DNA from: Pseudomonas sp. BN102 | GTDB lineage: Bacteria; Pseudomonadota; Gammaproteobacteria; Pseudomonadales; Pseudomonadaceae | NCBI RefSeq assembly: GCF_029871245.1 | Contig: NZ_SSON01000065.1 | Coordinates: forward strand, 62,001-126,000 | Direction of reading: 5' to 3' | DNA: 64,000 nucleotides | Shown: positions 18,230 to 28,428 of the stretch, in pieces | Numbering within the stretch: position 1 is the first letter of the stretch | Layout of the letters: every line of letters starts with the position of its first letter | Made by a program: the position numbers and the translations under genes | Notes under the pieces: generated by a model | Database searches by the model: none | Told to the model about the DNA's origin: nothing | Seen by the model: the letters and a program-made list of their open reading frames with translations, nothing else

Positions 18230-18574
18230 GATCGCAACCCCTTGATAGCGCTGCCAAACGCTGCTTCATAACCCTAGATCAGTATCTGCCGTTCCGCCTC
18301 ATCCAGTGACGAATGGCGCCTAAACTGCCACAGCTCGCGCGGAATCGCTCGTTTGATCGACAGTCGGCACCAGTTCCGGCGGGGCCATCGCGGGCCGGTC
18401 GCCCTCCCCCACCGCCCGGATGCAGGCGGTGGAGGTTAGCCGGCAAATGTTGCAGAAAGAGGTCGTCGGCGCGCTTCCCCAAGCCAGCGCTCAGGGCAGC
18501 GATTGGCCGGAATGACAGTCCCCAGCGTACTCGTCCCCTGGTCAAGAAGTGGTCACGCGCAGGTGAAAAAAACG
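18230..18574. other. 345-base interval without a convincing gene
   Basis: Lies downstream of colS and upstream of the small exported gene. It contains a hairpin CCACCGCC-CGGATGC-AGGCGGTGG at about 18409-18433 without a T-tract. Open frames exist on both strands but are arginine/glycine-rich, lack ribosome binding sites and look like noise. Confidence 0.5.
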
Positions 18575-19864
18575 TCAAGACGCAACGTCAGGATGCCCTT
18601 TGAGATCCACCTGGAAGCGGCAGCCGGTAGGCTCCACTGCGCTCAGGCTGACCGTCCAGCCCTGGTTGTCGCAGATCCGCTGCACCAGGGACAATCCCAG
18701 CCCAACGCCGTCACCACGCCGCGCCGCGCCACGGACGAAGGGACGGAACATGGCCTCGCGCTCCTCTTCCGGAATGCCGACGCCGCTGTCCTCCACCACG
18801 AAGCCGCACTCCCCCAGCACCAGGCGGATACTGCCGCTGTCGGTGTAGTGCAGGGCGTTGCGCAGCAGGTTGCCCAGCACCGAGCGCAGGAATGATGCGT
18901 TGAAGCGTTGTTCATGAGGATCGCCGGGCTGGTATTCGAAGCGCAGCCCCTTGTTTTCGATGGGTTCGCGCCACTGGTTGGCCAGGTCATCGGCCACGCT
19001 GCGCAGGCTCGCCCGGGGCGCCAGGCGGGCTTCGTCGTGCTGGGCGCGCGCGAGCATCAGGAAGGTCTGCACCAGGTCGCGCATCTCCTCAGTGGCACGG
19101 GTGATCCGCTGCAGCTGGGCGCGGCCGCGCGGGTCGAGGTTGGGATTGTCCGCCAGCAGCTCGCATGAGCTGGCCAGCACCATGAGCGGGGTACGCAGTT
19201 CATGGCTGACATCGCTGGTGAACAGCCGCTCGCGATTGAGCACCTCGCGAAGGCGGCCAAGGGTGTCGTCGAAGGCCTGGGCCAGCTGGCCCACCTCATC
19301 GGCGGCATAGTCCGGCGCCAGCGGCGGCGCCATGCCCAGCAACTGGTCGCGGTGGCGCACCTGGCGGGCCAGGCGCACCACCGGCTTGATCACCTTGCGC
19401 GCCAGTACCCAGCCCAGCAACAGGGAGAGCAGCACGCTGAGGCCGAAGCCGACCATTACCACCTGGTAGAGCACCTGCTCGCGGGCCTCGAAGTCGCTCT
19501 GGTCCTGCAGCATCACGTAGCGGCGGCCTTCGATCTCGCGGACCAGTGCATGGTAGGAGTTCTCGCCCTCGAAGACTTCGTGGAAGCCCAGCTCCAGGTT
19601 GGCCAGATTCTCGGGGATGGCGTAGGGCACGGGCCCGGCACTGCTGTAGAAGCGCGTATCGCTGTCCAGGCTCGGCGGCCGGCCCCTGGCGATGTTCTGG
19701 GTGAGAACGCGGTTCAGCTCGTTGTTCAGGTCACGGGAGATCAGTTGCTCCTCGATCAGGTGCACGACCTCGATGATGCCCACCGCGAAGGTGCCGCCCA
19801 CCAGGGTGGTCATCAGCACGAAGGCGATAAGGATCCGCCGCGCCAGGCTCTGCTTAAACTCCAT
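18575..19864 (-). CDS. colS: Sensor histidine kinase ColS
   Basis: 429 residues. Two membrane helices (about 10-34 and 132-155) enclose a periplasmic sensor with H35, E38, an ExxE pair E96/E99 and E126/E129, the kind of acidic residues reported to bind Zn and Fe in P. putida ColS. HAMP follows, then the H-box DVSHELRTP with phospho-acceptor H221 and ATPase motifs (LLRNALHY, DSGVGIP, GVGLGLSLV). The frame is open further upstream, but the ATG at 19864 has GGAG seven bases before it and starts the first helix properly. It overlaps colR by 11 bases. ColRS controls envelope and metal-stress genes. Confidence 0.92.
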   Translation of the reverse strand: MEFKQSLARRILIAFVLMTTLVGGTFAVGIIEVVHLIEEQLISRDLNNELNRVLTQNIARGRPPSLDSDTRFYSSAGPVPYAIPENLANLELGFHEVFEGENSYHALVREIEGRRYVMLQDQSDFEAREQVLYQVVMVGFGLSVLLSLLLGWVLARKVIKPVVRLARQVRHRDQLLGMAPPLAPDYAADEVGQLAQAFDDTLGRLREVLNRERLFTSDVSHELRTPLMVLASSCELLADNPNLDPRGRAQLQRITRATEEMRDLVQTFLMLARAQHDEARLAPRASLRSVADDLANQWREPIENKGLRFEYQPGDPHEQRFNASFLRSVLGNLLRNALHYTDSGSIRLVLGECGFVVEDSGVGIPEEEREAMFRPFVRGAARRGDGVGLGLSLVQRICDNQGWTVSLSAVEPTGCRFQVDLKGHPDVAS

Positions 19865-20537
19865 CGGTGGACTCCGCCAGGCGATAGCCGAGGCCGTGCA
19901 AGGTGTGCAGCAACGGCTTGCCGAACGGCTTGTCGACCACCTGGCGCAGTTGGTGTATATGGCTGCGCAGGGCATCGCTGTCAGGGCAGTCGTCGCCCCA
20001 GAGAGCTTCCTCCAGCGCCTCGCGCCGCACCAGGTGGGGACTCTTCTGCATCAGCACGGCGAGCAGCTTGAGGCCGATCGGGTTGAGCTTGAGCGACTTG
20101 CCCGCGCGGCTGACCTCCAGGGTGTCGAGGTCGTAACTGAGGTCGGCCACCTGCAGGCTGCGCTTGCCGCCGCCCTGGGAGCGGCGCAGCACCGCCTCGA
20201 TGCGGGCGGCCAGTTCGGAAAGGGCGAAGGGTTTCAGCAGGTAGTCGTCGGCCCCGGACTTGAAGCCCTGCAGGCGGTCGTCCAGAGCGTCGCGGGCGGT
20301 GAGCATGATCACCGGGGTATCGCGTCGCGCCTCCTCGCGCAGGCGGCGGCACAGATTGTAGCCGTCCAGCCCCGGCAACATGATGTCCAGCACGATCAGG
20401 TCGTAGTGCTCGCTGCTGGCCAGGTGCAGCCCGGACAGGCCGTCACGCGCGCAGTCGACGCTGTAGCCCTTGAGCTCGAGGAAATCGACCATGTTGGCCA
20501 GGATGTCGTGGTTGTCTTCGACTAGCAGGATCCGCAT
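19854..20537 (-). CDS. colR: Response regulator ColR
   Basis: 227 residues, OmpR/PhoB type. The receiver domain (about 1-115) has phospho-acceptor D51 (LIVLD) and KPF at the switch lysine; the C-terminal winged-helix domain (about 125-220) ends with LHTLHGLGYRL. The ATG at 20537 has GGAG eight bases upstream; longer N-terminal extension is rejected. Cotranscribed with and overlapping colS. Name taken from sequence and gene order next to groEL, as in PAO1. Confidence 0.93.
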   Translation of the reverse strand: MRILLVEDNHDILANMVDFLELKGYSVDCARDGLSGLHLASSEHYDLIVLDIMLPGLDGYNLCRRLREEARRDTPVIMLTARDALDDRLQGFKSGADDYLLKPFALSELAARIEAVLRRSQGGGKRSLQVADLSYDLDTLEVSRAGKSLKLNPIGLKLLAVLMQKSPHLVRREALEEALWGDDCPDSDALRSHIHQLRQVVDKPFGKPLLHTLHGLGYRLAESTDGV

Positions 20538-20678
20538 CGGCTCAACTCCATTCGTCAATCCACTGACGGCCAGTTGCCGGCCAGCGCACCTTCGACCGGC
20601 AATCCCGCTGGAGTTCCGATCGTCGAGGTATCGCTGGATCATACCCATCCCGCCCGGTCGGTACATTTCTCCGGACAA

Positions 20679-20707
20679 GAAAAAGCCCCGCACGGGGCGG
20701 GGCTTCT
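20679..20707 (-). terminator. Rho-independent terminator after groEL
   Basis: On the minus strand: AAGCCCCGCCCCGTGCGGGG followed by CTTTTTCTT. It lies 23 bases past the groEL stop. Confidence 0.85.
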
Positions 20708-20729
20708 TCGGACCGGATGGCCGGGTAGC

Positions 20730-22382
<1,653 letters not shown>

Positions 22383-22418
22383 TCAATTCTTGGATGTTTA
22401 AACGGAGATTCGCGGAAC

Positions 22419-22712
22419 TCAGGCTTCGACGACGGCGAGGATTTCGCTCTCGCCCATCACCAGCAGTTCTTCGCCATCGACCTTGATGGTGTTGCTGCCC
22501 GAGTAGGGGCCGAATACCACCTGGTCACCGACCTTGACGGCCAGCGGACGCACTTCGCCGTTGTCCAGCAGGCGACCGGTGCCTACAGCGACGACTTCGC
22601 CACGGTTCGGCTTCTCGGCAGCCGAACCCGGCAGCACGATACCGCCGGCGGTTTTGGTCTCTTCTTCGCTGCGACGGATGACGACGCGGTCATGCAGAGG
22701 ACGAAGCTTCAT
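22419..22712 (-). CDS. groS: Co-chaperonin GroES (Hsp10)
   Basis: 97 residues with the standard start [14 protein letters not shown], mobile loop [18 protein letters not shown], and the [17 protein letters not shown] segment. It caps GroEL. First gene of the groESL operon; the leader of about 150 bases contains an inverted repeat (GCCGGTGCCCGCACCGG on the minus strand, near 22748-22766). Confidence 0.99.
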   Translation of the reverse strand: MKLRPLHDRVVIRRSEEETKTAGGIVLPGSAAEKPNRGEVVAVGTGRLLDNGEVRPLAVKVGDQVVFGPYSGSNTIKVDGEELLVMGESEILAVVEA

Positions 22713-22857
22713 TGTCGATCTCTCCCAATAATGTTGTTACTTGCTACCGGTGCGGGCACCGGCGGGTTGCTAATGTCCGGCGGGGCCGGTTGCGGCGCAT
22801 CAGGCGCGCCGCTGGATTCTGACCTGCCATCCGGCAGGAAACCTTGCGGTGACCGAT

Positions 22858-22885
22858 ACATAGGGGCGTGCGGAGGCATTTCAAG
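22858..22885 (-). promoter_or_regulatory. Sigma-32 heat-shock promoter of groESL
   Basis: On the minus strand CTTGAAA (22885-22879), a 12-base spacer and CCCCTATGT (22866-22858), a very good match to the RpoH consensus CTTGAAA / CCCCATnT. It lies about 150 bases upstream of groES, in the interval between fxsA and groES. Confidence 0.85.
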
Positions 22886-22910
22886 GGTCACGGGCAAAAA
22901 AATTCAGTTT

Positions 22911-23363
22911 TTATCGGTCGCGGCGCTCGTACTCGCCTTCGATCACGTTGGGGCGGGTCTGGCCGCTGCGGGCGGCCAGGTCATCGGCGAAGGCGCGCTG
23001 ACGCATGGCTTGTTCCTGAGCACGCTGGAGCAGCTTGCGGATGAACAGGCGACGGGTGAAAGGAATCAGGCAGAGCAGGCCGAACACATCGCTGATGAAG
23101 CCCGGCAGCAGCAGCAGGCCACCACCGACGGCGATCAACAGACCCTCGAGCATTTCCTGCTCGGGCACTTCGCCGCGAGCCAGGCGCTCACGGGCGCGCC
23201 ACGCGGTTGCGACCCCGGCCACCCGCAACAGCACGCTGCCGAGCACGGCGGTGCCGATGACCAACAGCAGGGTCGGCAGGACGCCGATCACGCTGCCGAC
23301 CTGGATCAGGACGGCCAGCTCGATCAGCGGGAAGAGCAGGAACAGGAAGAGAAAAGCGCGCAT
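22911..23363 (-). CDS. fxsA: FxsA family membrane protein
   Basis: 150 residues. The hydrophobic N-terminal part (about 1-100) has three or four helices with the family signature FPLIELAVLIQVGSVIGVLPTLLLV and LLLLPGFISDVFGLL; the C-terminal tail is charged. In E. coli FxsA relieves exclusion of phage T7 by F plasmid; its general role is unclear. It often sits beside groES, as here, just upstream of the groESL promoter. Confidence 0.95.
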   Translation of the reverse strand: MRAFLFLFLLFPLIELAVLIQVGSVIGVLPTLLLVIGTAVLGSVLLRVAGVATAWRARERLARGEVPEQEMLEGLLIAVGGGLLLLPGFISDVFGLLCLIPFTRRLFIRKLLQRAQEQAMRQRAFADDLAARSGQTRPNVIEGEYERRDR

Positions 23364-23428
23364 CAGGGTTTCCTTGCTGGAAGAACAGCTTCCGATATCC
23401 CCCTAGATGAAGCCAGCCTTCCGCCAAT

Positions 23429-24160
23429 TCAAGCCTCGCGCGCTCCGCCGATCGGCCAGGATTCGGCGCGAGCCAGCTGTACCAAGGCCTGACGGACCGC
23501 ACCTGGGTTGTTACAGGATGTTGGGAAGGGCAACCAGTGAAGCGTCTGACCAATACGTAGGTGGAAGCCCTCAGTGTCGATTCCGACCATCTCCGCCGCC
23601 GGTTCCGCGGGCAGCCCGGCCAACGCCACATAGTGGGCGATGGCATTGGCGTGGTCGCTGTTCATGTGCTCCAGCATGCCGATTTCCGCCTCACCGGCGA
23701 AGGCATTGGCCAGCACCAGCTGGTCGACCCAGTGGATGGCGCCGAAGCCGCCGATGAAACGCGCGCGTACCGGCTCCAGGCGCCAGAAGCCGAAATCGTG
23801 GGTGCGGTGGTAGTCCACCGCCTGGGGGAAGTAACGGTAATAGCGGGTTGCTGCGGCTTCCACCTCGGCAGCCTCGGTGATCTGCCGTGCTTCGGCCAGC
23901 AGGGTCAGGCGCCCGGCGGCCTGTACATCTTCGGCGCCGCGCTCGCCCACCAGCAACGAACATTTGGCGTCCTTCTGCAGGTTATGGGTGTGCTGGGCGA
24001 TGCGGCTGATCAGGATCAGCGGGCGGCCTTCAACATCCAGGCAATAGGGCACCACTGATCCGAAAGGAAAGCCCGGCATGGCCTTGGAATGGGTGGACAG
24101 CACGCCACGGTATTCCTTGAGCAGCAATTCTCGTGCATGCTTTGCGGCTTTCACGCTCAC
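23429..24160 (-). CDS. HugZ-like pyridoxamine 5'-phosphate oxidase-fold protein
   Basis: 243 residues. The N-terminal split-barrel domain (about 1-150) has the FMN-binding-like fold of PNPOx relatives ([40 protein letters not shown]). The C-terminal domain (about 165-240) resembles DUF2470, with [17 protein letters not shown]. HugZ proteins of this architecture degrade or bind haem, but several family members have no proven enzyme activity. It is divergent from the SDR gene. Confidence 0.85.
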   Translation of the reverse strand: MSVKAAKHARELLLKEYRGVLSTHSKAMPGFPFGSVVPYCLDVEGRPLILISRIAQHTHNLQKDAKCSLLVGERGAEDVQAAGRLTLLAEARQITEAAEVEAAATRYYRYFPQAVDYHRTHDFGFWRLEPVRARFIGGFGAIHWVDQLVLANAFAGEAEIGMLEHMNSDHANAIAHYVALAGLPAEPAAEMVGIDTEGFHLRIGQTLHWLPFPTSCNNPGAVRQALVQLARAESWPIGGAREA

Positions 24161-24264
24161 CTTATGACTCCTCGCAAAGAATCCGTCGAAAACGGACGAG
24201 CGACCAGAATAGCGGTTTCAGGTCGCAAGCGGGGGCAAAGCGACAGTTATTCGAGGGGAATCAC

Positions 24265-25023
24265 ATGCAACTGAAAGACAAGGTCATCATCATCACCGGT
24301 GGTTGCCAGGGCCTCGGCCGCGCCATGGGTGAGTACCTGGCGGCCAAGGGCGCGAAGCTGGCCCTGGTGGACCTCAACCAGGAGAAACTCGATGAGGCCG
24401 TGGCCGCCTGCAAGGCTGCCGGCGGCGACGCCCGCGCCTACCTGTGCAACGTGGCCAACGAAGAGCAGGTGACCCACATGGTCGCCCAGGTGGCCGAAGA
24501 CTTCGGCGCCATCAACGGCCTGGTGAACAACGCCGGCATCCTGCGCGACGGCCTGACCATCAAGGTCAAGGACGGCGAAATGACCAAGATGAGCCTGGCC
24601 CAGTGGCAGTCGGTGATCGACGTCAACCTGACCGGCGTCTTCCTCTGCACCCGCGAAGTCGCCGCCAAGATGATCGAACTGAACAACGAAGGCGCGATCA
24701 TCAACATCTCTTCCATCTCCCGCGCCGGCAACATGGGCCAGGCCAACTACTCCGCCGCCAAGGCCGGTGTGGCTGCCGACACCGTGGTCTGGGCCAAGGA
24801 ACTGGCTCGCTACGGCATCCGCGTGGCCGGCGTGGCCCCGGGCTTCATCGAGACCGACATGGTCGCCAGCATGAAGCCGGAAGCCCTGGATAAGATGACC
24901 TCCGGCATCCCGCTCAAGCGCCTGGGCAAGCCGCTGGAAATCGCCCACTCGGTGGCCTACATCCTGGAGAACGACTACTACACCGGTCGCATCCTGGAAC
25001 TGGACGGCGGCCTGCGCCTGTAA
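24265..25023 (+). CDS. FabG-like short-chain dehydrogenase/reductase
   Basis: 252 residues, classical SDR. The NAD(P) site is [12 protein letters not shown] (about 10-21), NNAG is present, and the catalytic residues lie in [21 protein letters not shown] (Ser, Tyr, Lys). Several SDRs of this family reduce 3-oxoacyl-ACP or -CoA; substrate here not known. The ATG at 24265 has GAGGGGAA just upstream; the longer open frame before it is rejected. Divergent from the HugZ-like gene and followed by a terminator. Confidence 0.9.
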   Translation: MQLKDKVIIITGGCQGLGRAMGEYLAAKGAKLALVDLNQEKLDEAVAACKAAGGDARAYLCNVANEEQVTHMVAQVAEDFGAINGLVNNAGILRDGLTIKVKDGEMTKMSLAQWQSVIDVNLTGVFLCTREVAAKMIELNNEGAIINISSISRAGNMGQANYSAAKAGVAADTVVWAKELARYGIRVAGVAPGFIETDMVASMKPEALDKMTSGIPLKRLGKPLEIAHSVAYILENDYYTGRILELDGGLRL

Positions 25024-25039
25024 GGCCCTTGGCCTGATG

Positions 25040-25067
25040 AAAAGCCCCGCATTCGCGGGGCTTTTTC
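25040..25067 (+). terminator. Rho-independent terminator after the SDR gene
   Basis: AAAAGCCCCGC-ATTC-GCGGGGCTTTTTC, a strong hairpin with a T-run 17 bases past the stop. Confidence 0.93.
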
Positions 25068-25120
25068 GTTTCAGAGATAAGGCAGGCTTGTCGAATACGC
25101 GATCCGGATGGACGGAATCC

Positions 25121-25218
25121 TGTAGGGGCGAATTCATTCGCCAAGGGCAACGCAGTTGCCCTGTCGGACACAGCCGGGCAGACCTTCGGCCTGCTTGGCG
25201 ATTGAAATCGCCCCTACA
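25121..25218. repeat. R1 palindromic repeat, full copy
   Basis: TGTAGGGGCGAATTCATTCG at the left, complement at the right (with ATTGAAATCGCCCCTACA in place of AATGAATTC). It fills the gap before the convergent cysteine peptidase gene. Confidence 0.85.
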
Positions 25219-25226
25219 GGTCCTTT

Positions 25227-26189
25227 TTATTGGCGAGTCGCCGCGCCCTCCCCGCACGCTGGCAGCGCACCGCACTGCCCTTTGCCCCCGGCGCCCGCCA
25301 GCGGCGCTGCCAGGCGCGGGTCATTGGGCGCCAGTTGCCGGGCGCAGGCCCTGGCCTGGCTGGCCTGGCTGGCGCAGCCCTTCTCGTTGAGCACCTCGGA
25401 CAGGTTGAACCAGCCCAGGGCGTAGTCCGGCTTGCGCTTCAGGCTTTCGCGCAGGGCCTGTTCCGCACCGTCGCGGTCGCCATCGGCATAGCGCGCGTTG
25501 GCGAGGGCGAAGAACGGCAAGGCTTCCTGCGGCCAATGCTCGGCGGCCGTGCGGTAAGCGCGTTCGGCCACCGGGCGCTGGGAGGTTTCCTCCAGGTCGC
25601 TGGCTGCCTTGATCCAGGGTTCCAGGCGCGCCTCCGCCGGCAGCTGCTCCGCCGGCAAGGTCACCACGGCCCAGCGTTCGGCGCGTTCCCAGGTGCGGTC
25701 GAAGCTGCGCAGGTCGGTCACCCAGCGCTTCTCGGTGCCGGAACGCAGTACCAGCTCATCCCGGTCCCGGTCGAAGCCCACCACCACCGCGAAGTGCCAG
25801 CGCGGCAGCCAGTCCAGGCCGAGGTTCTGCATCACCAGCACCGGGTTGCCCGCCGCTACCTGGGCCAGCAATGCGTCCAGGTTCGGCTCCAGCGGGTAGA
25901 CCAGCATGCCGTGCTGGCGCGCGGCAGCCACCAGCTCCAGCTTCAGGCTGCCCTGCCGGGTCGGCAGGTAGACCTTGGGGGCCAGCACTTCGGGTGAGGT
26001 CCTCACCCCACGCTGCACCAGTACGGTGGCCAGCGCGGCAGGACCGCACTGGTAGATTTCCTGCGGGTAGAAAGGCGTCTGGGTGAGCTCCACCCGTTGC
26101 GGCAGGCGGTCGCTCTGCGGGGGCAGCATGGGTTGCTGCCCCGCGCAGCCGGCCAGGGCCAGGATCACCACGGCCAGCCAGGGGCGCAT
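25227..26189 (-). CDS. PA2778-family C39-like cysteine peptidase lipoprotein with TPRs
   Basis: 320 residues from the ATG at 26189. A lipoprotein signal (LALAGC) is followed by a C39-like peptidase domain with candidate catalytic C48 (YQCGPAALATVL) and H132 (RWHFAVVVGFD), then a TPR-like region (about 215-275; AERAYRTAAEHWPQ, PFFALANARYADGDRDGAEQ). The start overlaps the stop of the upstream gene as TGATG, implying coupling; a GTG 12 bases earlier is possible. It always accompanies a PA2779-type gene, as here; the pair is of unknown function. Confidence 0.88.
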   Translation of the reverse strand: MRPWLAVVILALAGCAGQQPMLPPQSDRLPQRVELTQTPFYPQEIYQCGPAALATVLVQRGVRTSPEVLAPKVYLPTRQGSLKLELVAAARQHGMLVYPLEPNLDALLAQVAAGNPVLVMQNLGLDWLPRWHFAVVVGFDRDRDELVLRSGTEKRWVTDLRSFDRTWERAERWAVVTLPAEQLPAEARLEPWIKAASDLEETSQRPVAERAYRTAAEHWPQEALPFFALANARYADGDRDGAEQALRESLKRKPDYALGWFNLSEVLNEKGCASQASQARACARQLAPNDPRLAAPLAGAGGKGQCGALPACGEGAATRQ

Positions 26190-26596
26190 CAGTTGATGCA
26201 CTTGATGAAGCTGAAGATGTCAGTGGCGCAGAGCATGTCGGTGATGATGAAGATCACCAGGAACAGCACGATGATGCCGACCCAGCCACCAACCGGTTCC
26301 TGCTCCAGGCGCTGGTTGAACTGCTGCAGTTCCGCCGGGGTCAGGCTGGCGATCCGGGCTTCCACCTGCTCGCGCGGTACGCCGAGGGATTCGAGTTTCT
26401 GCTGGACCTGCTGGTCGTCGAGCATGGCGCGCAACTGTTCGCGGTCGACCGGCTGGTGCTGCGGCAGCTGTTGCTCCTGCATAGCCTGAGGCGTGCCGAT
26501 CATGGCGGCCTGGGCCAGGGGCATCTGGGCGAGGAAAGCGAACTGGCTGGCAATCAGGACGGAAGCCAGACGACGGTTGCAGGGACGCGAAAGCAT
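26189..26596 (-). CDS. PA2779 family membrane protein
   Basis: 135 residues from ATG 26596, which has GGAG nine bases upstream; a TTG five codons earlier is rejected because it overlaps that site. The N-terminus is a signal peptide (LASVLIASQFAFLAQMPLAQA), the middle is a short helical domain with DDQQVQQKLESLGVPREQVE, and a hydrophobic anchor (VGIIVLFLVIFIITDML) lies near the end. Small exported protein that is co-encoded with a C39-like peptidase; it may be a substrate or partner of it. Confidence 0.88.
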   Translation of the reverse strand: MLSRPCNRRLASVLIASQFAFLAQMPLAQAAMIGTPQAMQEQQLPQHQPVDREQLRAMLDDQQVQQKLESLGVPREQVEARIASLTPAELQQFNQRLEQEPVGGWVGIIVLFLVIFIITDMLCATDIFSFIKCIN

Positions 26597-26699
26597 GGGG
26601 GGTTTCTCCAAGGATTGTTACCAATTGACCACACGTCGGTTTTCGCGGTTCCTACATTCCTACACTAAGAATGCAGACTTCATCGCGATTTTCAGATTA

Positions 26700-26742
26700 T
26701 TGCTGAAATCCGGCTGGCAACGATAGAATGCGAAACATTCCC
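26700..26742 (+). promoter_or_regulatory. Promoter with overlapping Fur-like operator for the ECF sigma gene
   Basis: TTGCTG (26700-26705), 18-base spacer, TAGAAT (26724-26729). A short inverted repeat GAATG-CGAAA-CATTC (26726-26740) overlaps the -10 and resembles the core of a Fur box (AATG-5-CATT), matching about 12 of 19 positions of the classic consensus. The arrangement suits iron-repressed transcription. Moderate support only. Confidence 0.45.
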
Positions 26743-26763
26743 ATTTGCTTCCGGATCCAGCCC

Positions 26764-27285
26764 TTGAATCACGGCGCCGACGCTCTTCCACCCCCGCCGG
26801 CCGAATCCCTGCACCAGCTGTACAGCGACCACCACGGTTGGCTGACCGGCTGGCTGCGCCGCCGCCTGGGCTGCCCGCAGAATGCCGCGGACCTGGCCCA
26901 GGACACCTTCCTCCGTGTGCTCCTGGCCCGGGAAAAGCCGACCATCCTCGAGCCCCGCGCCTTCCTCACCACGGTGGCCAAACGCGTATTGGCCAACCAC
27001 TACCGCCGCCAGGACATCGAACGCGCCTACCTCCAGGCCTTGGCCGCGCTGCCGGAAGCCGAAGCGCCGAGCGAGGAAGAGCGCGCCATCATCCTGGAAA
27101 CCCTGGTGGAACTGGACCGCTTGCTGGACGGCCTGCCCCCGCTGGCGAAAAGGGTCTTCCTGCTGGCCCAGGTGGACGGCATGACCTACGCCGAGATTGC
27201 CGCCCAGCTCGATATTTCCCTCTCCACCGTCAAGCGCCACATGGTCAAGGCCGCCCAGCGCTGCTACTTCGCGGAGAGCTTCTGA
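26764..27285 (+). CDS. ECF sigma factor, FecI/IutY type
   Basis: About 173 residues. Region 2 (LHQLYSDHHGWLTGWLRRRL, DLAQDTFLRVL) and region 4 (LPPLAKRVFLLAQ, MTYAEIAAQLDISLSTVKRH) are those of iron-starvation sigma factors. The reading frame is open from ATG 26728, but that codon lies inside the predicted -10 element, so a start at TTG 26764 (product MNHGADALPP...) is preferred. It is followed after one base by a FecR gene and then an STN-bearing receptor, i.e. a cell-surface signalling set. The sigma factor should activate the receptor gene when the siderophore is bound. Confidence 0.85.
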   Translation: MNHGADALPPPPAESLHQLYSDHHGWLTGWLRRRLGCPQNAADLAQDTFLRVLLAREKPTILEPRAFLTTVAKRVLANHYRRQDIERAYLQALAALPEAEAPSEEERAIILETLVELDRLLDGLPPLAKRVFLLAQVDGMTYAEIAAQLDISLSTVKRHMVKAAQRCYFAESF

Positions 27286-27286
27286 A

Positions 27287-28249
27287 ATGGGCCTGCACGC
27301 AGTGGATCGCCGCCGCATCGCCCCGGCCGTCGCCGAACAGGCGGTGGAGTGGCTGGTGGAACTCCAGGCTGGCGATATCAGCGAACAGCGTCGCCTGGCC
27401 TGGCAAGCCTGGCGCGCCGCGGATGCCGAACACGAGCGCGCCTGGCAGCGCATCGAGACGGTCAACCTCGGCCTGCGCGGGCTGGACACACCGCTGGCCC
27501 TCACCGCTCTCGACGCCCCCTGCCGTCGCAGCCGCCGCGATGCGTTGAAGGTGCTGATGCTCTTCGCTCTGGTTGGCGGCGGCGTGGCGGGCCTGCAGGG
27601 CAGCGCCCCCCTGCTGGCCCTGCGCAGCGACGAAGCCACGGGGGTGGGCGAGCGCCGCGCGCTGAAACTGGCCGATGGCTCGCGCCTGGAACTGAACACC
27701 GCCAGCGCCGTGGATATCCGCTTCGATGCCGGCCAACGGCTGATCGAGATGCGCCGGGGAGAAATCCTCCTCGACGGCATCGCCGATGCACGCCCGCTGC
27801 GCATCCACACTCCCCAGGGGCTGATCGAGAGTCAGGGCGGCCGCCTCAATGTCCGTATTCTCGAGCGCAGCAGCCGGGTCAGCCTGTTCGCCGGCAGCGC
27901 CGACCTGCTTGCCGAGGGCCAGCGCCAGTCGCTGCTGCCCGGCCAGCAGGCGAGCTTCACGCCTGCGCGCATCGAAGCGCCCCAGGGCGCAAGCGAAGAC
28001 AGCGTGGCCTGGACGCAGGGCATGCTGGTGGCCAGTGGCATGCGCCTGGACGACTTCCTCGCCGAACTCGGCCGCTACCGCCGTGGCCACCTCAGCTGTG
28101 ACCCGCAGGTGGCTGGATTGCTGATTTCCGGCAGCTACCCGCTGGACAACACCGAACGCATCCTCGCCATGCTGCCCAAGGCCCTGCCGGTGGAGGTGCA
28201 CAGCCTGACCCGCTATTGGGTCAAGGTGCATCCGCGCGCCACGGGTTGA
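27287..28249 (+). CDS. FecR-family anti-sigma factor
   Basis: 320 residues. N-terminal DUF4880-type cytoplasmic domain (about 8-55; AEQAVEWLVELQAGD, WQAWRAADAEHERAW), one membrane helix (about 87-106), a FecR periplasmic domain with LKLADGSRLELNTASAVDIRF, and a C-terminal STN-like tail (about 250-320). The ATG follows the sigma stop as TGA-A-ATG in another frame. In P. putida the corresponding IutY protein is a fused sigma/anti-sigma; here the two parts are separate genes. It is expected to hold and then activate the sigma factor after proteolysis triggered by the receptor. Confidence 0.9.
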   Translation: MGLHAVDRRRIAPAVAEQAVEWLVELQAGDISEQRRLAWQAWRAADAEHERAWQRIETVNLGLRGLDTPLALTALDAPCRRSRRDALKVLMLFALVGGGVAGLQGSAPLLALRSDEATGVGERRALKLADGSRLELNTASAVDIRFDAGQRLIEMRRGEILLDGIADARPLRIHTPQGLIESQGGRLNVRILERSSRVSLFAGSADLLAEGQRQSLLPGQQASFTPARIEAPQGASEDSVAWTQGMLVASGMRLDDFLAELGRYRRGHLSCDPQVAGLLISGSYPLDNTERILAMLPKALPVEVHSLTRYWVKVHPRATG

Positions 28250-28268
28250 GGAGGCAGGCCGGGCTTCT

Positions 28269-28302
28269 GCGTTGGGCTTCGCTCCGCTCAGCCCAACCTA
28301 CG
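28269..28302. repeat. R2 repeat, half copy
   Basis: GCGTTGGGCTTCGCTCCGC / TCAGCCCAACCTAC: one half of the R2 element. It lies between fecR and the receptor gene. The remaining 125 bases before the receptor start probably hold its sigma-dependent promoter, but I cannot identify the hexamers. Confidence 0.6.
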
Positions 28303-28428
28303 GAGGAGTACCCCGTGTCATGGCGATACCCATCGGTGACCTCATTTTTTTGCGAAAGCTGAGCCTTTTTTCCGATCTCGCGTGACAAGGCAGGCATAGA
28401 CCTTCCAATTCACCAACGAGTCGCCCCC

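Noticed and set aside
18279..18578. A 99-codon minus-strand frame and a 96-codon plus-strand frame after colS
   Set aside because: Both are Arg/Pro/Gly-rich with no ribosome binding site or recognisable motif.
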